This document shows positions 55,826 through 64,000 of a DNA stretch of 64,000 nucleotides, piece after piece. The notes below the pieces were generated by a model that was given only the letters and a program-made list of their open reading frames with translations, was not told the DNA's origin and did not search any database. Made by a program: the position numbers and the translations under genes. Numbering within the stretch: position 1 is the stretch's first letter; each line of letters begins with the position of its first letter. Source of the stretch: Dactylis glomerata (Eukaryota > Streptophyta > Magnoliopsida > Poales > Poaceae); contig QXEO01000156.1 in NCBI GenBank assembly GCA_007115705.1, forward strand, positions 620,001 to 684,000, read 5' to 3'.

Positions 55826-56859
55826 TATCTATCGCCGTCTCCATCAGTCTCCATCGCCGTCTCCGCCGTCTCCATCGACCTCACCACCATCTCCATCAAC
55901 CTTGCTGTCTCCTATGATGAGGAGGGAGTAGTTCATCCCCGGGGCTGAGGGCTCTACCGGTAGCTATGTGGTTCACCTCTCTCTCCCATGATGTGATCTT
56001 TATGTGATCGTGAGCTTTGTATCATGTTGAACAAGTAGATGTTATTATTCAGATATTATGTGTACTCTAGTGGTATTATTAAAGTAATCTATTCCTCCTG
56101 CCATGGTGTAACGGTGACAGTGCGTGCATCATGGTGGTACTTGGTTTAGGCTATGATTGTGATCTCTTGTGGATTATGAGAGTAATTATTACTATGATAG
56201 TATTGAAGTGATCTATTCCTCCTTTCATGGTGTAATGTTGACAGTGTGTGCACCGTGTTAGTACTTGGTCTAAGTTGCAATAATATTATCTTGAGTTGTG
56301 CTTTGATTTGGATATCTCTATGAGTGGTGTTTGTCAAGTACTTGATGAACTTTAAGGGGTGCTTCTGTAGCCACTACACAATGATTAGTGTTATTCAATA
56401 GGAGAGTAATTCAGAGTACCATAGTGGAGAGATGTTGTTTATTTGTTCAATCATGTTATATTGTTGGGAGTGTGTCCACTAGTGAAAGTATGATCCCTAG
56501 GCCTTGTTTCCAAGCATTGCACACCGTTTACTTGCTATTTTGTTACTTGTTTGCTCGCAGCGATATTTATTTCACATCACGTTTGCTACTTATAATCATC
56601 TATACCACTTGTATTTCACTATCTCTTCGCCGAACTAGTGCACCTATACATTTGACAAGTGTATTGGGTGTGTTGGGGACACAAGAGACTTTCTGTATCG
56701 TAATTGCAGGGTTGCTTCAGAGGGATAGCTTTGACCTCTTCCTCCCTGAGTTCGATAAACCTTGGGTGATCCACTTAAGGGAAACTTGCTGCTGTTCTAC
56801 AAACCTCTGCACTTGGAGGCCCAACAAGTGTCTACAATAATAGAAGTGCGTAGACATCA
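55826..56859 (+). repeat. Partial 3' LTR of A3
   Basis: It starts inside the ctccatcgccgtctcc repeat region of the LTR and runs to TAGACATCA. Nearly identical to the matching part of the 5' LTR. Confidence 0.88.
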
Positions 56860-56864
56860 CTTAT

Positions 56865-57536
56865 CATCCCCAAACTAGTGGGCAGGTAGAGCTTTCTAAT
56901 AGAGAAATCAAGTCTATCTTGTAGAAGACTGTCAATAGATCTAGGAAAAACTGGGCTAGTAAGTTAAACGATGCTTTATGGGCTTATAGAACTGCTTATA
57001 AGAACCCCATGGGTATGTCTCCTTATAAGATGGTTTACGGAAAAGCGTGTCACTTGCCCTTAGAATTAGAACACAAAGCTTTTTGGGCAGTGAGAGAGCT
57101 TAATAGAGATTTTAAACTAGCTAGTAAGAAATGGTTATTAGATTTGAGTTCTCTAGATGAGTGGAGAAATGAAGCGTATGAGAATGCCAGGCTTTTTAAA
57201 GAGAAAGTCAAGCAATGGCATGATAAGAGAATTCTTAAGAGAGAGTTTCATGTTGGTGAGAAAGTTCTTTTGTATAGGTCTCGTCTCAGATTTTTTGCAG
57301 GAAAATTAGTTTCAAAATGGGAAGGACCATATGTTATTTTGGAAGTGTACCGCTCAGGTGCTATTAAGATTGATTCATTGAAAGATGACTCTACACAAGT
57401 GGTGAATGGGCAAAGACTCAAACATTATATTTCTGGAGATTCTTATAATGAAGATGTTGATGTTATTGAAACAGTTTCTCCGGAAGAATTCATCCAAGAC
57501 AAATTGCAGGTACCTGCAGAGTTCGTTTTCGAATAG
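56865..57536 (+). pseudogene. Element C integrase C-terminal part
   Basis: It continues in phase with HPQTSGQVELSNREIKS (containing the third catalytic acid). There is a TAG at 56922-56924 where the frame is otherwise open. Then come WAYRTAYKNPMGMSPYKMVY, GKACHLPLELEHKAFWA, and a C-terminal SH3-like part with GEKVLLYRSRL and KWEGPYVILEV. The polyprotein ends at 57536. Confidence 0.9.
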
Positions 57537-57639
57537 GTAACAGTTCTAGTCAGAGAAGTTTCGCGAAAAGTTTTTTCTTTAATATTTTTACTGTTTCTAA
57601 TAAATATGAAAAATCACGAGACGAAAACAGGCAGGAAAA

Positions 57640-57800
57640 GGAGTCCGTGTGCGTCTCACACATAGGTGGCGCGGGCCCACCCCTGGCCGCGCCACCCAGG
57701 TGTGAGAACACCCCGGAACTCGTTTCCGTCCCGGTTTCCTCCTGTGATTTCGTTTCGATGTATAATTTTCGCCTATTTAACCCCCCGGAGTCCCCGAGGT
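57640..57800 (+). promoter_or_regulatory. LTR-like promoter module upstream of the extra ORF of C
   Basis: A GC-rich inverted repeat at 57654-57706 (ctcacac.taggtggcgcgg / ggccgcgccacc.aggtgtgag) matches the hairpin of the A, B and C LTRs. It is followed by a TATA-like gcctatttaacc (57771-57782), comparable to the gcctataaagacc of the LTRs. The ATG at 57875 lies about 100 bp downstream. It may act as an internal promoter; this is inferred. Confidence 0.5.
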
Positions 57801-57858
57801 CTGTATATCGTTTTCTCGTCATGTTTTGTTTCGAGCTGTTTCTGTCAGGAGTTGATCT

Positions 57859-57872
57859 TAAGCTTGGGGGAG
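57859..57872 (+). promoter_or_regulatory. Polypurine-tract-like motif before the extra ORF
   Basis: taagcttgggggag resembles the real tract at 60645-60658 (taagcttggggggg). A third copy, caagcttgggggag, lies at 58438-58451 just after the ORF. Confidence 0.5.
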
Positions 57873-57874
57873 CC

Positions 57875-58402
57875 ATGGCCTCCTCAAGCGATGACAAGGA
57901 GAAGACACCTCCGAAAGATGACACCAAGGACTTTCGGCTGAAAGAAGAGGTTGAAAGTGAAGACGAGGAGGAAGATCAAAATTCAAGGCCAAACACCATG
58001 ATTGCCAGCATAGGGGTGGTGACAGATCATGACAAGTTCAAGAAGAGTGCTCGCATAAGGACCGGAGGGGGTGTGCCGCGTCACACCTTAGCTCCACGGA
58101 CATCTCCGTTAGGCCAAAATCCTTTCCATACTTTAATTCATGAACATCAGTTTCAAGAGGTGCCCAAATCACGATTACCCTCTGGCTGGGATATAGATCG
58201 TTCTAACAATGCAGGGATAGAAAGCTCCAAGAGTGAAGAAGGATGGGGAAATAACTCCAAGAGCTGGGATTCTCTTGCTGACAGGTTCATGAACCGCATT
58301 GAGCACAATTCTGAGATGATTTGTATCCTCGAGCACAAGATTGATGATCTGAAAGATTTGATTGGGAAGCTTATTAAAGATTATTCACCGCCCAAGGAGT
58401 AA
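57875..58402 (+). CDS. Extra ORF of element C after integrase, unknown function
   Basis: 175 residues starting MASSSDDKEKTPPKD; this ATG was chosen because it directly follows the purine-rich motif. The N-terminus is Lys/Glu/Asp-rich (LKEEVESEDEEEDQNSRP). The middle is basic with Pro/Arg (RIRTGGGVPRHTLAPRTSP). The C-terminal part, with MNRIEHNSEMICILEHKIDD, then LKDLIGKLIKDY, forms a short amphipathic helix or coiled coil. No signal peptide or membrane segment, so it is not a typical envelope protein despite its env-like position. It is intact although pol is dead. It may be nuclear or a nucleic-acid-binding accessory; this is a guess from composition. Confidence 0.6.
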   Translation: MASSSDDKEKTPPKDDTKDFRLKEEVESEDEEEDQNSRPNTMIASIGVVTDHDKFKKSARIRTGGGVPRHTLAPRTSPLGQNPFHTLIHEHQFQEVPKSRLPSGWDIDRSNNAGIESSKSEEGWGNNSKSWDSLADRFMNRIEHNSEMICILEHKIDDLKDLIGKLIKDYSPPKE

Positions 58403-58581
58403 TTCGTCATCGGTATAGGCATTCCCTTGGCTTGTTCCAAGCTTGGGGGAGTGCCGCGGTATCACATCATTACCTTTTGCTCATTTACTTTTCAAGTAGA
58501 GTCATATTATGAATAGAGAAGTTATCTTATAGAATAGTTTGCAGTTTGGAAGTATCCTCCTTAGTTGGTTATCTATGTATC

Positions 58582-59140
58582 TGACGAAGGAATGACAAAC
58601 GGGCCCCCGATATTCGCCTACCTGGTTTTTGGTCCAGGAGGGGGCTCTCTCGAAAGGCTCTTGAGGCCCATCAAGGCAGCGGTCTAGTGAGGCCAAAGAG
58701 CTAAGCTTGGCGTGCAAGTAAGGACTCAAAGAATTGGAGTTAGGCTAGGTTTCGTTTGTTTGAGTATCGATCCAATCTGTACCGGGCTTGAGAGACAATC
58801 CTGAGACCCTTCCTTCACATATAAAAGGCTGGGAGGGAGGTCTCTAAACCCTAGACGCCTTTTCCACCCACCTCACGCCGGAGTGCTCGACGACTTAGAG
58901 CTCTCTGGTTCGGCTAGATCCAATCTACGCCTCCATTGTAACCCCATCATCAAAGCCACCCCGTCAATACAAAGTCAGACAAGCAGGACGTAGGCCTTTT
59001 ACCTTCCGAGGGGGCGAACCTGGGTAAAATCCTATGTTCCTTTGCTTTCGTCTGATCGCCGTCGAGTTCGCCAGGTCCCCAATACGCTTCCTAGATCGAA
59101 AGCCCTTCGACATGGGCATTGCCGAGGATAAACCTCGTCA
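58582..59140 (+). repeat. Solo LTR of another Gypsy-type family inside C
   Basis: It runs TGACGAAGGAATG...AAACCTCGTCA, 559 bp, with TATA box acatataaaaggctggg (about 58818). The tail has ccattgtaaccccat and a ggtaaaatcctatg block, as in plant Gypsy LTRs. The flanks gtatc (58577-58581) and gtata (59141-59145) differ at one base, consistent with an aged TSD. The terminal cctcgtca is shared with element D. Confidence 0.75.
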
Positions 59141-59145
59141 GTATA

Positions 59146-60659
59146 CCTTGGTGTGAGTTGCGGTAATAAAATATTAATGAGAAGTTTTATCGTTTACTGT
59201 CCGCGCACTTTATGTTAGTTTGCAATCTCTCTTGTATGACTAGTCTTGTTGATTGGTATTGGTATCACTTTGGGAGCATGAGTAAATTTAGTTGGTTTTG
59301 GCAAACCTAGCTTGGTCAGTAGCAACTTTACCTTGAGGTTTGAGTAGAAAAGAATAAAGAAGTGCTTGTAGTTACATCACTTCAGTTTTCCTTATGTTTG
59401 GCTTATAAGCATTGTTATTCCTGAAGTCAAAATCGTTGTACCTTCAAGGGAGTTTGCATGATTGTTCTTATTATATGTATGCTTGTTTGTTACATGCAAC
59501 TCTTATGCTTGCTACCCAGCCTTCCTAGCCAAAAACCTGTACTGAGAGGAAATACTTCTCGTGCATCCAATTCCCAAAAGCCAAGTCACTTCCAAAGAGT
59601 CCACTATAAATTCCTATGCATGGTATTTCAAGCCATTCCAAGTAAATTTTCATGTGCTACCTTTCAAAAAACCTTCAAACACTTCTCATTTTGTGCCACT
59701 GTTTTAAGCTCATGAGGACGTAGTGGATGGGTTTGTTATCTTCCATACTAAATTGAGTACCCCTCGACTAGGCAGCTTCATCTGCTCATCATTAATTTTG
59801 CAAGGGAGCTGGTCAGACCATTATAATCTTAAAAAGAAAAGAAAGAAAAATAAGCACTCCTCCATGGTATGTGAAAGTTTGGTCGGCACCCGATGAAATC
59901 GGTTAGCCATGGTTTGAGAAAGGAAAAAGGTGGGGAGGAGTGCAAAGCTATAAAACAGCACCAATGTGCCAATTAATCAAACATCTCGGAACCGCTCTCA
60001 CTTGTTTAGTATGGAAGATATCAAGAACTCCGTTGCTAGTCGTTGACAAAAGCAACCACCTCTCAAAACAATTTTTACCTCTGTTTTACAAATGAAAAGC
60101 TCTAGCACATGTTTAATCCCTGCTTCCCTCTGCGAAGGGCCTGTCTTTACTTTTATGTTGAGTCAACCTATTTCCCTCTATCTAAAGCAAGCATTTGAGT
60201 TGTTATGTTTCACTCATCCATATGTTGATCCGTTTAATCATGTTTACTATCTTCCTTGTTTTGTATAATGCTTTTGTCTGAAGGAATATATCTTTGAAAG
60301 CTTTCTATGAATGCAAAAGTTTACCTTGTTGAGCATATGGTCTTTGCTATATTAGCGCTATTTCAAAAGGCTCCGTTTAAAAGAAAGAATAGCTTGTTCA
60401 TCATTCTTTGACCACGAACTAAGGTTTGCCATTGTCAATTATAGTTTACCTTGTGCATCTTTACATGTGATTCCCTTCTACCCATTGCAAGTCTATATCT
60501 TATAAAGGGAAGTTGCTGTCTATTATAATTTGTGCCTTGGTGAATGTGATGCTTCTTGTCCGTATTTTGATTATCGACACTTCACTCCATAAACCTGTGG
60601 TCATGTTTACCGAGTTCAGTTTTCGCTTGGGGACAAGCGAGGTCTAAGCTTGGGGGGGT
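59146..60659 (+). other. 3' non-coding region of C with polypurine tract
   Basis: Positions 59590-60180 are clearly similar to the tails of A1 and A3 (for example tcctatgcatggtatttcaa, aggcactcctccatgg-type blocks and gctctagcacatgtttaatc). The rest to 60640 is AT-rich without a gene. taagcttggggggg (60645-60658) is the polypurine tract just before the LTR. Confidence 0.75.
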
Positions 60660-61596
60660 TGATACGTCCATTTTGCATCACTATTTTGTATCATAATTTA
60701 CTGTTATTCATTGATATATTTCATATTTAGAGTTGATACTTATGTTATTTCCTTTGTTTTCACATGTTTGATGATCATTGGAGGATTTGCTGCCGGAGTC
60801 AGGATTCTGCTGGAAAAAGGACCATCAAGGGACCATGTTTTGAAGATTAGGAAAATTCCAGAAAAATACCAAGAAATTATATTTTCCCAGAAGACTCAGG
60901 AAGCCAGAAGGAGGAGTCGAGAGGAGCCAGGAGGGCCCCTCACGCCAGGGTGGAGCGGCCTGGCCCCTGGCCGTGCCAGCCCTGTGTGAGGCCGCCCTGG
61001 CCCACCTCTGGTCTCGCCCCTTCGCGTACTTCATCGTCCCCGAAAACCTAAGTCAAGAGGGAGGCTCAGAGTTAGACACTGCCACCTCTGCGGGGCGGAA
61101 AACACCAGAGAGAGAAAAGCTCTTTGGCAGGCAGAAATCTGCCGGGGAAATTCCTTCTCGGAGAGGGGAGATCGTCGCCATCGTCATCATCATCACATCG
61201 GACTTCATCGGGATCATCATCATCATCATCTCCATCACCAGCACCTTCATCTCCACCATCACCACGCCATCCCGCTGTAACATCGTGAGTTGGATCTTGT
61301 TATATTCATAGGGGAAACTTTCCCGGTGTTGATTACTCTTGTAGTTGATGCTATTGAGTGGAACCGTTGAATTAAGGTTTATGTTCAGATTGTTATTTAC
61401 CATTATTTCACCTCTGATCATGATCCATATGATGTCTTGTGAGTAGTTCGTTTAGTTCTTGAGGACATGGGAGAAGTCAAGATGTTAGTAGTGAATTATT
61501 GTTGAGAAATATTTAATGGTTTGATATTGTTGTGGTGCTATTTCACTAGTGGTGTCATGTGAACTGTCGACTACATGATACTTCACCATTTATGGG
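60660..61596 (+). repeat. 3' LTR of C, first 937 bp (rest displaced by D)
   Basis: It matches 17171-18107 almost completely and breaks at catttatggg|tgacaaggg, where element D starts. The continuing LTR sequence is expected beyond the right end of the window. Confidence 0.92.
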
Positions 61597-61930
61597 TGAC
61601 AAGGGTATAGTTAATAGAGCCCGTATGTTGCGTACCCCTGAGGCCCGTTAAGCTAGGCCCGATTGTAATGATAGTCGAATACGAGTTCTTACCGTATGTC
61701 GATATTGTAATCTGTATCGGACCCTACCCGATCCTCGAGACCTGGCCATCTATATATAGGGGCCAGGAGGGGACGGTGTAGGCCAGATTGAAAGCAAGCC
61801 AGGTTGAACACCCAAGTTTACTTTCGACATACACCTATTTCGACTAACTTTACCTTCGAGTTCATCCGACGCCCTATCTCCCCGATCCTAAGTCCTTCAT
61901 TTAGGACATTTGTCGAATTAACCCTCGTCA
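61597..61930 (+). repeat. 5' LTR of element D
   Basis: It runs TGACAAGGGTATAG...CCTCGTCA, 334 bp, with TATA box catctatatatagg near 61750. Confidence 0.85.
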
Positions 61931-61932
61931 AT

Positions 61933-61950
61933 TGGCGCCGACCGTGGGGA
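61933..61950 (+). promoter_or_regulatory. Primer binding site of element D
   Basis: TGGCGCCGACCGTGGGGA starts two bases after the LTR. It differs from the A/B/C site; the tRNA was not assigned. Confidence 0.75.
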
Positions 61951-61966
61951 CTTGGGCGTTGGAATC

Positions 61967-63814
61967 ATGAATTCGACGGCTTTTTCGCTTTTAGCCAACA
62001 GTAGTGCAAAAGTCGACGAAAATCAAGAGATGGAGTTGACAATCGGAAGTTTAAGCATCTTCATCGGGCCATCGGGTTCATCTCGCCTTTCAGATCCGAC
62101 AAAACAAGATCCGTCGGCAAGTGAGCCCGAAACAGTAGCAATGATGGAATATTCTGAAGGCTCTTCCAGCGAGGTAAACTCGCCGGTCAACCTAGGAGAA
62201 ATGCAAAAAGGAAAGATCATAGAAGACAACAAAACAAAGGAAAATTTCAACGCAGGAGTCCAACTCGACGATCTCATGATCTGCCTCGACGATATCTCAG
62301 ACAAATCAACAGACACATGGAAGACAGGGTTAGAGCTTTCTGAAGATGGTGACTCGATCTTCTCAAGCTTCAATAGTAATATCAGCAAACAATGCCAGGT
62401 GCTCGCCATTGTGGGAGACAACTCAGAAGAACTCGACGAAAATAACAACCCACTGCTAAACCCAGCAAATATCGACAGAGGAGCAAATCATCTAGCAGAA
62501 GGGCAAACAGCAGAATCCCTCACAGCCAGGGAAAAAATTCGACTCTCAGTCGACGAATGGAGGATAATAAGAGAAGACGTAGAGCACGGCACGCCAATAC
62601 CATCAAACTCCAGCAAAGACATGCTTTTGGGGTATCATTATGCCCTAAGGCAGCAGGCGAAGCAACTAGCAAAGGAGAAAATAGAGATCCAACAAAGGAA
62701 GGAATCAGCCATCGCAGCCAGCGACGCCGCTCGTAAAGCGCGAAGCGACGCATCATATAGTAATGCAAGGAAAAATCGTCGACATGGTTCAAGGTACGAC
62801 AACCTCGAGTACTCCGACAGGCAAAGCATTTCCAAAAACCTCGACTCATCCTTCCTATCGGTCGACGAGCAGGGGAACATCTTACCAAAAACCCCTGAAG
62901 CAGCACTAGTAGCAGCGCAAGCGTATATGCTTACAACTCAACCAAGTCCAGGAGATCCTAGGGAGCATATGCATAGAGCAGCATTGAACGGACTCAACAT
63001 GGTGGGCCACAAGCTATCAGGAAAAGGAGAAGAAGCATATCACCACAAGGAAGTGCACAAAGCAAGGTCACCTCGCCGTCACAACAGTCCTCGGCATAGA
63101 AGCAGCAAGCAACGATCTCGATCGCCATCACCAAAACAGCACGGTGGAACCCGAAGATCGCAATCCCCAAAAGAAAAACGTGACTATGAAGACGACGAAA
63201 AAGAGATGGGGGCATCGTGCTTTACCCGAAGGGTTCGCACCACTCCAGTTCCCAAGGGATTCAAGTTACCTCATGATCAGCAAAAGTACGACGGGTCACA
63301 GGAACCACAATCATGGCTATCAAATTATCTACAAGCAGTACAAATATTAGGAGGAACCAAAGAAACAGCAATGCAAAGTTTGCAGCTACACCTCACCGGC
63401 GCAGCAAGGTCATGGTTGAGCAAACTGGAGAAAGAAACTATTGGAAGCTGGGAAGACCTCACAAAGCAATTTACAAGCAACTTTAGGTCGACATATAAGC
63501 GGCCAGCATCAATAGAAGAAGTCAAAGCGTGTGTACAACAACGCGACGAAACACTGCGGGCATACATCCAAAGATGGAGTCTTATCAAAAATTCAGCAGT
63601 CGAAGTTTCAGACGAAAGAGCAATTGACGCGTTCATCATTGGATTAAGGCGAAGAGACTTAGTTGAAGAGATGGGAAAAATCAAGCCAAAAACAGTATCA
63701 GAGCTCATGGACGTAGCAAATAGATTTGCAGATGGAGAAGACGCGTGCAACAACAAGCGCACGCGATCCCCAGAGGATGACAGAAGGAATAGATATGGAA
63801 GTCAAAGAAGATGA
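61967..63814 (+). CDS. gag: Element D gag
   Basis: ATG at 61967 (MNSTAFSLLANSS); the frame is open a few codons upstream but without an ATG. 615 residues to TGA 63812-63814. The N-terminal 250 residues are acidic and Ser-rich. A coiled, basic region with KQLAKEKIEIQQRKES and an Arg/Ser-rich stretch (HRSSKQRSRSPSPKQ) follows. The gag domain near residues 430-570 has QEPQSWLSNYLQAVQILGGT, LHLTGAARSWLSKLEKETIG, WEDLTKQFTSNFRSTYKRPA and VQQRDETLRAYIQRW. After the stop the same frame stays open to 64000 (Tyr/Gly/Ser-rich), so the TGA is probably a mutation. Confidence 0.85.
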   Translation: MNSTAFSLLANSSAKVDENQEMELTIGSLSIFIGPSGSSRLSDPTKQDPSASEPETVAMMEYSEGSSSEVNSPVNLGEMQKGKIIEDNKTKENFNAGVQLDDLMICLDDISDKSTDTWKTGLELSEDGDSIFSSFNSNISKQCQVLAIVGDNSEELDENNNPLLNPANIDRGANHLAEGQTAESLTAREKIRLSVDEWRIIREDVEHGTPIPSNSSKDMLLGYHYALRQQAKQLAKEKIEIQQRKESAIAASDAARKARSDASYSNARKNRRHGSRYDNLEYSDRQSISKNLDSSFLSVDEQGNILPKTPEAALVAAQAYMLTTQPSPGDPREHMHRAALNGLNMVGHKLSGKGEEAYHHKEVHKARSPRRHNSPRHRSSKQRSRSPSPKQHGGTRRSQSPKEKRDYEDDEKEMGASCFTRRVRTTPVPKGFKLPHDQQKYDGSQEPQSWLSNYLQAVQILGGTKETAMQSLQLHLTGAARSWLSKLEKETIGSWEDLTKQFTSNFRSTYKRPASIEEVKACVQQRDETLRAYIQRWSLIKNSAVEVSDERAIDAFIIGLRRRDLVEEMGKIKPKTVSELMDVANRFADGEDACNNKRTRSPEDDRRNRYGSQRR

Positions 63815-64000
63815 TCCCGAAACTACGACAACCATGGCTATCACAGCCAGGTAGCCGCGGGATACAAGGACAACAGTTATCAAGGAGGCGAGCGCAGAAG
63901 TTCGGGATACCAAAGCTATGGAAAGGAGGATTATAAAAAGTTTCCCACAAGAGAATCCAGAGAATACAATCCATCACCAGAAGACATGCTTAACGGACCT

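Larger units (their letters stand above)
49406..56859 (+). mobile_element. Element A3: type-A LTR retrotransposon in integrase of C, 3' end partly deleted
   Basis: TSD cttat at 49401-49405 and 56860-56864. The 5' LTR is 1546 bp. The 3' LTR is only about 1034 bp, because a deletion removed the end of the tail, the polypurine tract and the first about 510 bp of that LTR. The gag frame is broken twice. Confidence 0.92.
17171..61596 (+). mobile_element. Element C: Ty3/Gypsy LTR retrotransposon with an extra 3' ORF, host of most nested insertions
   Basis: The 5' LTR is at 17171-18679. The 3' LTR starts at 60660 and is cut at 61596 by element D, so its remainder lies beyond the window. The left flank cttgt is the presumed TSD. 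Domain order is gag, protease, RT, RNase H, integrase (Gypsy order), then an ORF after integrase as in Athila/Tat-like elements. Insertions A2, A1, A3, a solo LTR and D break it. After removing insertions and one TSD copy each, the reading frame rejoins at all three gag-pol sites. Independent stops and frameshifts in pol show that it is no longer active. It is the only gag-pol bearing member of the A/B/C group here. Confidence 0.9.
61597..64000 (+). mobile_element. Element D: LTR retrotransposon, 5' part (runs off window)
   Basis: The 5' LTR is at 61597-61930, followed by a primer site and a gag ORF. Presumed TSD atggg at 61592-61596 on the left; the right copy is outside. Its LTR ends CCTCGTCA like the solo LTR at 58582. 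Gag composition indicates a Gypsy element; pol is not reached. Confidence 0.85.

Noticed and set aside
57875..58402. Envelope protein
   Set aside because: The ORF is in the env position but has no signal peptide, no membrane segment and no fusion-peptide-like stretch.
62520..63762. Minus-strand ORFs over element D gag
   Set aside because: They are complementary-strand shadows of a long gag frame with clear domain content.
1..64000. Bacterial or phage defence, secretion or biosynthetic cluster
   Set aside because: No operon structure or prokaryotic genes; introns, LTRs, TSDs and plant transposon proteins identify nuclear plant DNA.

Overview
The window is a repeat-packed piece of a large grass nuclear genome. 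The LTR sequences, the tRNA-Asp-type primer sites and the captured gene families point to a pooid grass, most likely Triticeae. That placement rests on general recognition of such repeats, not a database search. There is no bacterial or phage content. Almost all sequence belongs to transposable elements nested in one another. Many borders can be fixed to the base because both copies of the target-site duplication (TSD) are visible.

Layout. Positions 1-1740 carry two small convergent gene models: the last exon of a probable GRF-type zinc-finger gene (+) and a two-exon PB1-like, transposase-associated gene (-). Positions 2271-3440 are a decayed LINE-like RT tail with RNase H. A truncated type-B LTR (3618-4778) follows, then an unidentified repeat-like tract (4779-6820, resuming at 15344-17170). 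That tract is split by element B (6821-15338, TSD tcaac), a non-autonomous LTR element whose 3' LTR contains a type-A solo LTR (12947-14488, TSD atgct).

From 17171 to at least 61596 lies element C, a Ty3/Gypsy element with gag, protease, RT, RNase H, integrase and an extra ORF after integrase. C has been hit by A2 (19465-29107, minus, in gag), A1 (29706-46638, in protease), A3 (49406-56859, in integrase), a solo LTR (58582-59140) and element D (61597 to the window end, in the 3' LTR). A2 contains a small Pack-MULE with lipase-gene fragments (24683-25995). The 5' LTR of A1 contains an 8.1-kb hAT element (31076-39158) with an uninterrupted transposase ORF. The hAT contains a 4.7-kb Pack-MULE (31191-35873) carrying a GRF zinc-finger gene and a zf-XS-like gene. 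The 3' LTR of A1 contains a CACTA-type element (44438-46610) with a 5S-rRNA-derived segment and about 0.9 kb of microsatellite.

How the parts work together. A, B and C share the tRNA-Asp-type primer site; A and C share a homologous gag; and all three share non-coding sequence upstream of the 3' LTR. A and B lack pol, so they look like deletion derivatives mobilised in trans by C-like elements. C itself is now dead: nonsense codons, frameshifts and insertions. The most intact proteins are the hAT transposase, the GRF gene (with a C-terminal frameshift), the A2 gag (split only by the MULE), the extra ORF of C and the partial gag of D.
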